Shown here: positions 48,117 to 58,579 of the stretch, one piece after another
Layout of the letters: each line of letters begins with the position of its first letter
Numbering within the stretch: the first letter of the stretch is position 1
Origin: Eriocheir sinensis
Lineage: Eukaryota; Arthropoda; Malacostraca; Decapoda; Varunidae
Length of the DNA stretch: 64,000 nucleotides
Direction of reading: 5' to 3'
NCBI RefSeq assembly: GCF_024679095.1
Contig: NC_066516.1
Coordinates: 1,209,841-1,273,840 of the forward strand
The notes under the pieces: model-generated
Seen by the model: only the letters and a program-made list of their open reading frames with translations
Databases searched by the model: none
Told to the model about the DNA's origin: nothing
Made by a program: the position numbers and the translations under genes

Positions 48117-48336
48117 CTCTTGGGTGAGTCCGCTCACATCGGAATGCAGCGTGTTGACCTGCGTGTCCAGTTTTTCCAACTGCACTTTAGCCTGGTCATC
48201 GCAGCGTAACTCATCATTGGAGCGGTGATGCAGGCGTGTTGGGGAGAGTGTCTTGAGGGCACCCCGCACTGGTGTACCACCGCTTCGCTCACGGCTGCGG
48301 TGTCCCCAGCGAGGACTCCCGACATCCTCCTCGTTC
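48117..48336 (-). CDS. Penultimate exon of the KCNH-like gene
   Basis: A 220-bp exon lies between acceptor tgtgcccag (ending 48337) and donor GAG|gtaaca (starting 48116). One leading base completes a split codon, then 73 codons: EEDVGSPRWGHRSRERSGG, a Ser/Arg-rich linker typical of phosphorylation-prone cytoplasmic tails, then DDQAKVQLEKLDTQVNTLHS and DVSGLTQE, the first half of a coiled coil. The phase-0 end matches the phase-0 start of 47734. The identification as KCNH rests on this coiled coil alone. Confidence 0.6.
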
Positions 48337-49799
48337 CTGGGCACATAAACACACCTCATAAATACATGATACAAATTTCCTTAAGCTTCTCAAAGTATGT
48401 CTCCAGTTCAGTAATAAGATTCAGTAATAATGTTAATATTATTGTTGCATAGTACGTACACGTACTATATACAACACCGACATAGTTTCAGTAACTGGAA
48501 AAAAATCTTGGCCGTGCCACCTGTGAAATTTGTGACTGACGCTGATATAACAATCATTGCAAATGTATTCCGTGAAGTCTTGATATCTTGACGTATGTCT
48601 TCTAAATCGTTGCTTCTTGCCATGGACGTATTATATAATCTCACTGGCCTAATCGAATGAATTATTGCATTTGTAAATGTTTTACCAGAAACAGTGTTTT
48701 CACAAAATTAGTTGCGTAGCTTTATTCTGAGGGTCTTGCATTTTGTAAAAAAAATAAAAAAATTATCACTTTGTGAGAGACGGCTTCACCATTTTGTATT
48801 CTCATGAAAAGAGGTATTGGACCATACATGCATGTGATACTTGCACTCTTTCTGGGCTGGCAATGAAGATGCTGTACTTACCGTGTATTTGTTGAATGTA
48901 TTTTATCAAGACTTTCTTTTAACATAAACCTTTTATTTTTTTTTCAAATTAAAGTGGCTTTCCTGTTGCCTTACTACATCAACAGGTCTAGTTCGTGTAG
49001 AGGGCCGCAGCAAGTTCTTCGTAGAGGCGATAGTGATATTTTGACACAGGAGGGCTTATCAGATGAATTAATTGGTCTGGCTTCACTGTCATCTATTAGA
49101 CCATGGGGAAAACAGGCAAAGTCTTTCCTACTCCTTTGTGGTATATCCAAAGAACACAAAACACATAATTCTACATAATGCACATTAAATCAGTTGTGTC
49201 ATCCTTCTCACAACCTAAATCATGTTCATTAGTTCTTTTGACATCCTTGTTGTCATTGTAAATATGTCTTACAGACTTGTGCTGAATTCTTTTCATTTTA
49301 CAGACTCGATATTTAAAAATTCTGGCTGAATGATCCATAATTTCAAATTTGGTTGATGATAGCTGAGGTAATAATAATTAATAACATGCATGCCAGTATA
49401 AACTCATTTCTATCTTTTTCAATAACTGGTGATGGTAAAAAAAGGTAAAGTTGGGAGCATGCGCTTTATCTATATGTGGTTGCGGTGTTCATCATCGCCC
49501 CATCGGCCCTTGAGGCTTTGGTCGGTGAGAATCCATAATCCTGGGTCACAGTGCAAGTGCAACATCTAGGTTGCCAGAGTCTACCTTACACAAGTTTCTC
49601 CAGGGACCCCATAAAAATAAAAAAAAAAACTTAAACCCTAAAGTATGAAAATCAAAAATAAAAGTAAAAAAGTTAATAACCTGAAAAAGTAGTATACTCA
49701 ACTCCAAAGAAAGAAATCAATGAAAAAATACCTCCTCCAAAATAAGAAATATGCGAACTCCTGCGATCCCTTCAGAATTCTTCAAAAAGGAACCACTAT
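48337..49799. other. No gene recognised; probable intron
   Basis: Upstream (minus sense) of the KCNH-like exon. AT-rich, no exon-like frame with splice sites that I could support. An A-rich stretch at 49618-49680 may be a decayed tail. The words GCCCCATCGGCCC..GAGAATCCATAATCCTGGG near 49497-49546 look like a repeat but have no second copy here. Confidence 0.45.
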
Positions 49800-51205
49800 A
49801 TTTTGAAATTTTAAGACGACAAAAAAAAGTACCAGGTAATTATGCTTATTGATACTTCGGAGCCAGGTAAGCTTACTTCAACTTGAATTGTTAATACAAA
49901 TTGGAGTGCAACCTGAAAGCCAGACCTTCATTGGGGGACTCTTACCATGGCCAATGGCTTAAAGATCAAATCTATCAAATCTATTAACAAATTCCATACC
50001 CTCTTTATAACTTTATGAACTTTCTACCATGATGGAAATAATCTCTTCCAGAATCAAAGCGTTTGATAAAGTCCCGCTAAATAAATTACTTTAAAAAAAA
50101 AACAAGTAAAAACAACAGGTCAGGTAAAATGATAAAACCAATGTGAGTGATCAATTATAAACAATGACAACAAAGAGTAACTCAACAGTGTGCGCCCCTC
50201 AGAGTTGGCGCTCAGGGAACTCGGTCTTGCTCGCCCAGTGCTCAGTCTATTATTTGTTGGAAACACGACGATGTTGGACTATTTGAACCGTTGCAGTAGA
50301 TTTTGGACGAACACACAGATTAAACTGACGCGAACACTGACGAAGACAGGGTGTGCTTCCAAAGAGGATAAATAAAAAAAGATCAGCTTTCGGAAGATTT
50401 TAACGTCTTAACGCGAGATGCCTTTGCTAAGAAGTTGGAACGAACGAGGAATAGTTTGATTACGAAAAATGCAATGCGTTAAACGAAAGCGTTTAAACTC
50501 AAAGGCGTCAATAAATCAAAAAATCAAAATTCAAAAAAAATGCATCGAATGGCAAAAATAAAGGAAAAAGAATGTTGGGCTTCATTAAAAGAAACTTTTT
50601 TTATATTTAGAAGATATAATAATATAAACAGTTTAGCACAACAGTTTACTCGAACCCCACTTGGAAGTTTGTCTCCCATATTGGTATGGGACCATAGTTT
50701 AAATTAGAAGGTGTTCAAGAAAGGTGAAACGAAATCCCTTCCTTGAAATTAAAACTTACGAAGAAAGCGCAACTTACCCTCCGATGTTCTCTCTCGCCTT
50801 CACGTCGTGAGGAAAAAAGGATCGAATGTTTTAAAATTTTAAAATGGTTTCAATGAATGTAGACAGATCAACATTGTTGTTTATCGATGACACTTTGCGC
50901 ACGAGGAACAACAATGGCGTAAAACAGATAAGCAAGACTCAAGAGACAAATTAAATTCTTTTTTCACAAATCAACGTTATGGAAGCGAGGGAATAGCTAG
51001 TCACACCGTGTCCACGTCAGTGGTGACGATTGACCTTCAAAGCAAAGCTCGACCGTCACTTCCTTCAACTTAATATCAACTAGAGTAGAAATGCAACGTT
51101 TTGGAGTCTTCTGATTAATGTAAAATCACTTAGGTTTAAGGACAGACCACCAAGTCTGGACCATGGGGTCTGTGTGGTCTGAATTTCTATGTAAATCTAT
51201 GTAAA
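49800..51205 (+). mobile_element. Highly decayed CR1-type LINE (LINE-B), plus strand
   Basis: Recognisable islands in order: KKVPGNY (about 49826), KAFDKVPLNKLL (about 50058), MLGFIKRNF (about 50570) and a 3' UTR nearly identical to that of the copy at 31387 (AGACCACCAAGTCTGGACCA, about 51145), ending with the repeated TTTCTATGTAAATCTATGTA unit at 51181-51205. The coding part is riddled with indels, while the 3' UTR is well preserved. Confidence 0.7.
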
Positions 51206-51315
51206 TCAACCAATCCGAAAGGCAGGGTAAACAGCTTGTGGGCTGCGCGCCGACTGCCCAGGAATTCGAACCTACCCCCGCAGATTCGTAGGCATGCTAA
51301 CCATTATATAACAGA
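51206..51315 (-). mobile_element. tRNA-derived SINE, family 3, minus strand
   Basis: On the minus strand: A-box-like ATGGTTAGCATGCC (about 51305) and B box GGTTCGAATTCC (about 51268), then a short body with GCGCGCAGCCCACAAGC. Its 3' side abuts the 3' terminus of the CR1 fragment, tail to tail. Body unlike SINE families 1 and 2. Confidence 0.6.
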
Positions 51316-53161
51316 AGTGCATAACTGGTTTTGATACATTAGAAGTGCAGAACTGGTTTTGCGCCGTTGAAAATTCCCCTTTGACAGTAACAGAAGGATA
51401 TACAATCGGTGGTGGGTGACTAACAGCATTTTTGTCGCTGACATAACTAAGAACAGACTATAGTGAGGCCCCGTGACTACCAATTTCAAGTTTAGCGATA
51501 GGAAAGGAACAGTCCCAAGTTCCATAATTAACCTGTAGGTCATGTTTGTTTAGGTTAGGGGTTAGGTTTAGTTAGGTTAGGTTAAAGTAAAATAAATAAA
51601 TAATCAATCATCACTCACGCAAACCAATTCATAATACATATTAACAAACGCATGTGTGATCAGTGCATCATCTATTTTATGAGGTTTATATCATGGCAGA
51701 AATTTTGCCCATCGCTGGTATACGGTAAAGCCACAAATTTGGCCCGTCGCTGCTACCGGGTTAACGATCGGTCTCGAAACTAGGGAAAATATTCCCACTG
51801 GCTTGGAGGAATGAGGGAAAATGTTGTGTCAAGATGGCCCGAGGAGATGTGCATGGAGTTGTGCGGAAAGGGTGGGCACCTGCGTCCTGAGTTCATTTGA
51901 CCTGCTGGTCATGAAACGTTGTGCAATGTAATGCAATAACTAACAAGTCTTGCTAAGACTGCGCCGGATGCCCTGCCAAGTCGGACAGGGCTGTGGATGT
52001 AAGCAAAACTGATGTCATTATTATACGTATGGCCAGTGCCATCTCTTCATCCTCTCACCTTCTTTGAATGTTTCGTTCAATAATTATGTTGCTATTTCCG
52101 GTAAAGTGTTGCCGATAAGAGCTGCTGAGGGAGAAATGTGAGGCAGCTGTTGTGTGGGACGCCAATTTGTTGGGCTCAACTGATCCAGTGTTCCGTTTTG
52201 TTCATCCCCTCACCCACGGGTCAACTGAACGCAGGTGTATGATGTTGCCTCTGTTGCTCTGCTTGGCCCTGCCAACCCAGAGAACTTTACTGGGTCTAAT
52301 GATCATGAAAGGTAATACGAGAGGAGTGAGTTGTGAGGGAGGCTGCTGCGCAGCTGGCTGCGCAGGAGAGCGGCAATGGTGGTGGCGGTGGGGCGGGGTC
52401 TGAGTAATGAGTATGCTGACGCACTCCCAACTCCTAACTTCTTTATTAAATAGAGCACACTCAAAGTATTTAATAGCGAGTTTTTGTTGGTTTTGTCTAT
52501 AAGAAGTAATGTTTATATATAAATGTAAATTTAGTTGTTAAAAGTAAGTGAAACAGAGCAAAAAAGTCGACGTCTGAAAAGTTCCACTCTGTTTTCATTT
52601 TTACTGTTTAAAGTTTGCCACCAAACTAGCAGTTTCAGAGCTAGCGATGTTCTTTCAGTCTCTTTTTATCACCAGACACGGGGCCCCACTGTCTCAGCAT
52701 TGTGAAAAAGTTGAAACAAAGTTAGAGGAAGAAAAGCGATGAAGAAATAACAAACGACTGACCAACTTTAGGAGTAGCAGGCTATGAAGATAGGCACTTC
52801 ATAACTAACTTATTGAGCACCCACCTTCGGACATTAATATACCGTGACTGTTGCAGCACGAGTCACAAGAGGCAGAGTGGGTCAGGCCACACAGCCAAGC
52901 CAGCAAGGTAGGTCTTCACGAAATTAACATGAAAGCCCAAGCAAGTGTTACGTAAACAGTCACATAAATGTTGCGCCACAAAAGCTTTGCCTAACACAAA
53001 TAGCAAAACCAAGTATATAAAATTAACTAGGAAAAATTCTTACAGCAACAAAAAGAAGTCAAGGGACAAAATTCAATAAAAATAATGAGCCCCAGCATAC
53101 TAGGCACCCCCTCTGCTCCCCCAGAAATAAATGCCCGAGCACACACACACACACACCACAA
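51316..53161. other. No gene recognised
   Basis: Unassigned sequence. It contains a degenerate TTAGG-like stretch (51550-51586, listed separately). A frame at 52152-52403 has a Cys-rich end without a known motif, which I do not accept as a gene. Confidence 0.45.
51550..51586 (+). repeat. Degenerate (TTAGG)n-like stretch
   Basis: About seven imperfect units of TTAGG, the usual arthropod telomere repeat, with GG and T insertions. Too short and impure to claim a telomeric origin. Confidence 0.4.
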
Positions 53162-53536
53162 CCGGAGCGCTCCGGTAGCCCAGTGGTAGGGCTCTACACT
53201 GCCAGACTTCACGGTCTGGCTGGCAGGCGGAAGTTCGAGCCCTACTCAGGCCAGGGATTTTTTCACTGACAGAGGAGCATTTACTGTCTCTTCCTTGAGC
53301 AGAGGCAAGATTGCATCACAACTTAGTTTCGACGATTCTCATAATATCTGGTTTATTTTCCCTTAGGTAGTCATTTAACTCTGTCTGTGCCGGGGGGGAT
53401 GGGGAGTGTGGTGCGTGAAGGTCCTGGCAGAGATCCCAGAGATCGACTATAATGAGCTTGCGCAGGTCAGAAGGGTACTTGCTGGCGATGACGAGCCCAG
53501 CTCGTGTTCAGGCAGTGGGTGAATAACACACACACC
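53162..53536 (+). mobile_element. tRNA-derived SINE, family 2, plus copy, containing a LINE-C piece
   Basis: Head: A-box-like TAGCCCAGTGGTAGGGCT and B box AGTTCGAGCCC. Body: TTTTTTCACTGACAGAGGAG, then from 53305 to about 53396 a piece of LINE-C endonuclease (minus strand) that is absent from the other copy, then the body resumes with GATCGACTATAATGAGCTTG and CTGGCGATGACGAGCCCA, ending in (AC)n. The family-2 match to 39572-39868 is clear on both sides of the LINE piece. Confidence 0.75.
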
Positions 53537-53596
53537 AGCGCTACCAGTCAGAGCAGACGTGAGATTATTATATTTTCCTTCCCCAATTTCAAGGGA

Positions 53597-53960
53597 CACG
53601 ATTGCATCACAACTTAGTTTCGACGATTTCCATAATATCCGATTTATTTTCCCCTAGGTAGTCATTTAACTCTGTCTGTGCCGATATTATTAACAAATTC
53701 ACATTGGTGTATGACTCCTTCAGTTCATTTCTTCCCTCGCCTGTACCATTTGCATTTGCATCTTTTTCTCCGCCTCTGTTCTGCTCTCGTCTTTTTCCTT
53801 GGCTTCTTACCACAGTTTGTTCATTGTAGCCCTCTCTTCATCATTAAGTCCTTCCTAATCCATACATTCTTATGCTTCTCCTTCCTTTAGAATTTAGATC
53901 TTCCGTGCTCCAGCCAACACTTCCTCTACTCCAACTTGTGATCTAAATGGACATGTTTCC
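53597..53960 (-). mobile_element. LINE-C ORF1/ORF2 junction fragment
   Basis: The minus strand reads an ORF1 C-terminal segment (EKDANANGTGEGRNELK), then the start of an endonuclease-type ORF (SYTNVNLLI, TELNDYLGENKSDIMEIVET) with the N-x-x-S/L-I..E-T-x-L pattern of APE endonuclease beginnings. The last about 90 bases are near-duplicated at 53305-53396. The upstream part matches 43823-43900. Confidence 0.6.
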
Positions 53961-54635
53961 GGTTCTGGGAAGAGCCTAGAAATGCATTGTGCCACATATT
54001 ATTATTACTAGTGCACATATTACGTCCTATAAATCGCTAGTTGACTGGATATTGGAGAGATATCTCAAATTCTTCTCATCTCACGGGGAGAAGCCACCAT
54101 TAGCTCGTGACGTCATCATGCTGAAGCGGAGTACAGCAGACGACAGTACCAGTGTTGTGTCCATTTTTTTTTTATCAAATATGGCCACTCCAGCTCCAAC
54201 TGGTATGTTATAGGTGCTTACAGAACACCTTAAGAGTGTTGGAAATATGTTATATTATTAAAGTGGAAGTGAAATCAACCGATTTGCCTCTGCTCTGCAG
54301 AAAATAGTTGAGTTCACGATTAAAAGTTAGTCCGAGGGGGAACTATAGAGAATAATCAAGGTTGAATTTATATTAGTATTATGGAAACTTACCTAGCCTA
54401 ACCTAGAGAAAACAATGGCTCTGGAACGTCAGAGAGAGAGAGAATCAATGCCTGAAGATGAATAAGAAGAAAACGAATGCAGACCAATATTTTATAATCA
54501 GAGGACGTGACAGTTGAGAGAATAGTTGAATTCATGATGAAAAGTTAGTCCGAGGGGAAACTAGAGAAAATTACTGCAGGATTTACTAGCACAGACAGAA
54601 ATATCTTACGTGGAGTACTTTTGTCCGTATTATAT
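53961..54635. other. Left flank of the Ty3 element; short direct repeat
   Basis: No gene. A segment of about 60 bp (AAAAGTTAGTCCGAGGGG and surroundings) occurs at 54300-54362 and again at 54513-54573. Confidence 0.5.
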
Positions 54636-55041
54636 TGTTGTGCTGGAAGCTTCCCCCGGCGTCCATAGGCCTCAAGAAGTCCCCGGGAGGAGCGAGCAGG
54701 GGGGCGGGGAGCAAGGCGAGCCGTCCGCGCCCCACGGGGCGCGGCCAGACGCCAGGCGGGAAGTGTTGCCAACTCGCATATATTTTTGCTACATGTTCTT
54801 GTATGATCTAAAATATACTGTAACATTCTAGACTGTACTGTTCTGGATATATATAGGAGAAGAGGGCGAGAGAGCCCCAGTTCAAGTCATAGTAAGCTAG
54901 TGGTCAGTGAAGAGTCAGAGTGAAGTGTACTACTAAGGAAGAATATTAAACTACAGAAGTTGTGCGAAGTGTTTACATATCTCCCTCCCACGGAGTCTTG
55001 TGACGGCGACACGGAACCCAAGTAATACGTCCGGCATAACA
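54636..55041 (+). repeat. 5' LTR
   Basis: Starts TGTTGTGCTGG and ends GGCATAACA (TG..CA with TGTT/AACA inverted ends). A TATA-like GATATATATAGG at about 54845 is a plausible promoter. It differs from the 3' LTR at about a dozen positions by eye (about 3 percent). Confidence 0.92.
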
Positions 55042-55042
55042 C

Positions 55043-55056
55043 TGGTGTCAGGAGTG
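55043..55056 (+). other. Primer binding site, tRNA-Leu type
   Basis: TGGTGTCAGGAGTG begins one base after the 5' LTR and is complementary to the 3' end (..CACTCCTGACACCA) typical of tRNA-Leu. Confidence 0.75.
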
Positions 55057-55076
55057 TAGCCATTTGTTTTTTCGCC

Positions 55077-56487
55077 ATGGAGACTCGTTCCCAAGCTACC
55101 CAGAGGGACGACATGTTGACTGAACTTTTGGAAGCCTTGAGACTACAGGGGGAGAAACAAGAAAGAGCACAGCAACAACAAGAAAGAACACTCCAAGAAC
55201 TCAAAGAACAACAAGAAAGAGCACACCATGAACTCAAAGAACAACAAGAAAGAGCACAGCAACAACAAGAAAGAGCACAGCAACAACAAGAAAGAGCACA
55301 GCAACAACAAGAAAGAGCACAGCAACAACAAGAAGGAACATTCCAAGAACTCCAAGAACAGCTAGAAGATCGCTTCACAGGATTACAGCTACAGCTTAAA
55401 GCAGTACAAGATGGAAGTGAGTCAGTGCGAAGAGAAATGACTGATGTGACCACCAATTTGGGAGAAAGAACATACAAATCTTCAACAAGAGATGGAGGTG
55501 GTACGGGAGACGACACACAAAGAAATATTAGAAGGAAGTGACAGAGTGAAGGCCCTTGAAGACTGCTTGGCTGGAAACGGACAGCCAGTGCCTGCAGGGG
55601 CTAGTTGTACCCAAGATGCTTCTCCTACGCAAGTCCGGGGTAGTTTGAGCCCTGTTTCGCCTGAGTTTATCCCCGCAAGAAGTTCCGCCAGCCCCATGAG
55701 TCTGCTGGGTTCGCCTGTTAGAAAGAAGCCTCAGGAGTTTGATGGCAAGGTCTCCTGGGAGGCTTACCGCGCTCAGTTTGAGCTGTTGGCAGCTCGGAAC
55801 GGATGGGATGACCAAGAGTGCGCGGTACAGCTGGCCACTAGCCTGAAAGGGGCGGCGCTGGAGGTCCTTGCTCAGCTCGACAATGCGACAAAGGGCAGCT
55901 ACAGCGGGCTGGCACAGGCGCTGGAGCAACGATATGGGACCAAGCACCAGAACGAGCTCTTCAGGGTTAGGTTCAGAACCCGCAACAGGAGGCGCGGCGA
56001 GTCTCTTCAGGAACTCGCTCAGGACCTTGAGAGCATGGCGCACAAGGTATACCCAGGTGCCACCCCTGACCTGCTGACGGTTTTGCTGCGTGATCAATTC
56101 ATTGATGCCTTGGACAGCCCTCAGCTGAAGATACAAGTGAACCAAGCTAAGCCAACATCAATGCAGGAAGCTCTGGCACGTGCCATGGAGTTTGAGTCCT
56201 TTGTTAGGTCTAGCTTGTCAAGCTTCAGGGACGACTCGACTTCTGGCTTTAGGGCACGAAAGGGCGCTGTCAGCGACACAGACAGGTTCCAAGGAACGTG
56301 CTGGTACTGCGAGAAGGTTGGGCACAAGGAGAACGAATGTTATAAGAGGAAGAAGGAATATGAAGGTGGCGCTAAGAAGAAGCCCAGGGAAGGACCCAAG
56401 TGCTGGACCTGTGGAGAAAAGGGGCACTGGAAGAATGAGTGTCGGAAAAATGTGCCCCCAACGAGGGACCACCACTCGGGAAACTAA
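55077..56487 (+). pseudogene. Gag, split by one frameshift
   Basis: The first frame (55077-55541) starts METRSQATQRDDMLTELLEA and is dominated by ERAQQQQ heptads, a coiled coil probably used in assembly. Near 55465 coding moves to the next frame (QQEMEVVRETTHKEILEGSD) and runs to 56487. It includes a capsid-like region (PQEFDGKVSWEAYRAQFELL, ELLAARNGW) and two CCHC zinc knuckles, CWYCEKVGHKENEC and CWTCGEKGHWKNEC, for RNA packaging. The 55465 frame change looks like a small indel after NLGE. Pol overlaps the end in the -1 frame, as in many Ty3 elements. Confidence 0.85.
55166..55335 (+). repeat. 21-bp tandem repeat coding ERAQQQQ heptads
   Basis: GAAAGAGCACAGCAACAACA and its variants repeat with period 21, four in immediate tandem (55250-55335) plus diverged ones upstream with HELKEQQ in place of QQQQ. 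One repeat is one coiled-coil heptad. Confidence 0.9.
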
Positions 56488-57221
56488 GAAGGACTGGTTC
56501 ACGGGGGCAACGACCGGTCTGTCCTGTACATGCCCCGAAGATATCAGTGTGCAGGAGAACCACCATGACAAGCTGCCAAGTGGAGGGCAAGGTTGACGGA
56601 GTGTTGTGGCCTGTGATCGTCGACACAGGCTCGGAACGCACATTGGTGCGGCCTGACGTGGTGAGTCATCGTCGACTTCCTAAGACGCCGCATCGACTGT
56701 GCGGAGTCACAGGACACTACGCAGAGCTCAGAGGCCCAGTGGACGTGAAGTTTGAGCTCGGAGGAAAGGAAGAGTTCCTCTCTGTCTACGTGGCTGACAT
56801 GGACGACCCCTGCATCCTAGGTATGGATTATCTTGTCTCCCACATGTGCGAGCTGGACTTCCGCGCTAAGCAGCTGACTGTAGGAGGAAGGAGGGTGCCA
56901 CTGACGACTGTGAACAAGGAAGACTTGCCAGTGACGGTCAAGCGCACCACCATTATTCCTCCGAGGTCGGAGATGCTGTTACCCTGTCAAATTACGGGTG
57001 CCCCTCCGGCTAGCCTGTGTGTGGTAGAGAGTGGAAGTCGATGCCCGGTAGAAAACGGGGTGATTGTAGGCAGTACTTTGGTAGACCCTGCTGCAGCGGA
57101 AGTGCCTGTCGTCATGGCCAATGTCTCCTTCAGTCCAAAGAAAATAGAACAAGGGACCATGGTGGAGTTGTGCCAAGAGATCGACCACGAACCGAGAACC
57201 TGTGTCTGCAGAGAACCCTGA
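56439..57221 (+). pseudogene. Pol start: retropepsin-type protease
   Basis: In frame -1 to gag with a 49-bp overlap. The aspartic protease motif VIVDTGSERTLV (about 56610) contains the catalytic Asp, and ILGMDYLVSH (about 56815) is the C-terminal I/L-L-G motif. It cleaves the polyprotein. The frame stops at 57221, but homologous coding continues in another frame from about 57195, so an indel separates it from RT. Confidence 0.85.
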
Positions 57222-58579
57222 CGAAGCCCCAGGATGAGCTGCCCGACTACCTGCGCGACCTGTTTGACAGGAGCTCCAAGTATCTAGATGAGCCCCAAGT
57301 GGAACAGCTCAGGGAGCTTCTCGTGACGAATGCAGATGTGTTTTCCACAGGAGACCTGGACTTGGGGTGTACGGACCTGGTAGAGCACCACATCGACACA
57401 GGTAGCCACCGCCCAGTGGAGCAAGCTCCTCGAAGGATGGCACCGGCCCGTCGCAAGGAGATGGGTGAGGTAATGAATGATCTCCGGCAACAGGGGTTAA
57501 TCGAGCGGTCCAGCAGCCTGTGGGCGTCTGCTGTAGTGCTCGTCAGGAAAAAGGACGGTTCCCTCAGGTGCTGCGTGGACTACCGAGCCCTCAACGATCT
57601 CACCATCAAGGATTCATACCCACTCCAACGGATCGACGACACGCTCGACGCTTTGATGGGCTCCAAGTGGTTTTCAACACTGGATATGAAGTCTGGGTAT
57701 CACCAAGTCAGAATGGCGGAGCAGGACAAAGAGAAAATAGCCTTCTCCTACGGTCAAGGCCTGTGGCAGTTTAAGGTTATGGCCTTTGGCCTCTGCAACG
57801 CGCCGGCCACGTTCGAGCAGCTGATGGAGAGGGTGCTGGAGGGACTTCACTGGAAGACGGCACTCATCTACCTCGACGACGTGATTGTCTTTGGCCAGAC
57901 CTTCGAGCAGGAGATGGAAAGGCTATCAGAGGTTTTCGCCAGGTTTAGAGCTGCACACCTTAAGCTCAGCCCGAAGAAATGCTGCCTATTCCAAAGGGAG
58001 GTCCAATACTTGGGACACATCGTGAGCGAGGCAGGAGTACGCACTGATCCTGAGAAGGTGGCTGCGGTAAGGGACTGGCCGACACCCACCAACGTGAAGG
58101 AGCTGCGGAGCTTCCTTGGGTTGTGCTCATACTACCGCAGGTTTGTGAAAGGCTTGGCTACGATTGCTGCACCACTGCACCTCCTGACGAAGAAGGGGCG
58201 CAATTTTGAATGGACAGCGGAAACTCAGGTTGCCTTTGAGAAGCTCAAGGAGGCCCTCATCAGCTCGCCCGTACTCACCTACCCAGACATCTCTGAGCCT
58301 TTTATACTGGATTGTGATGCCAGTGATGAGGGGATTGGTGGAGTGCTGTCCCAGGCATGTGCCGACATGGAACGGGTTGTGGCCTACTTCAGCATGAAGC
58401 TCACCCCAGCCGAGAAAAACTATTGCGTGACCCGGAAAGAACTCCTGGCAGTAGTCAAGAGCCTTGACTTTTTCCATGCTTACCTGTACGGTGCAACTTT
58501 CACCATCCGCACGGATCACGCTGCATTACGGTGGCTGAAATCACTGAAGAACCCTGAGGGCCAGCTTGCTCGCTGGTAA
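57195..58579 (+). pseudogene. Pol: reverse transcriptase and RNase H
   Basis: Coding is uninterrupted across RT: VLVRKKDGSLRCCVDYRALN, STLDMKSGYHQVRM, FKVMAFGLCNAPATFEQLME, catalytic YLDDVIVFG (about 57868), KCCLFQREVQYLGHIV, and RNase H with FILDCDASDEGIGGVLSQ, RKELLAVVKSL and RTDHAALRWL. It then ends QLARW-stop at 58579. In intact elements about 25 residues follow before the NAD-L-S-R motif; here NADSLSRR follows at once in another frame, so a deletion joined them. Confidence 0.92.

Noticed and set aside
48954..49183. Small ORF of about 74 residues with Arg/Ser content
   Set aside because: No start context, no neighbouring splice sites, no family resemblance.
52152..52403. Cys/Gly-rich ORF of 83 residues
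   Set aside because: Short, with a low-complexity end and no signal of conservation; could be chance in a GC-richer patch.
57017..57194. Upstream extension of the RT frame
   Set aside because: Coding up to about 57190 is better explained by the protease frame; the RT frame becomes meaningful only from about 57195.
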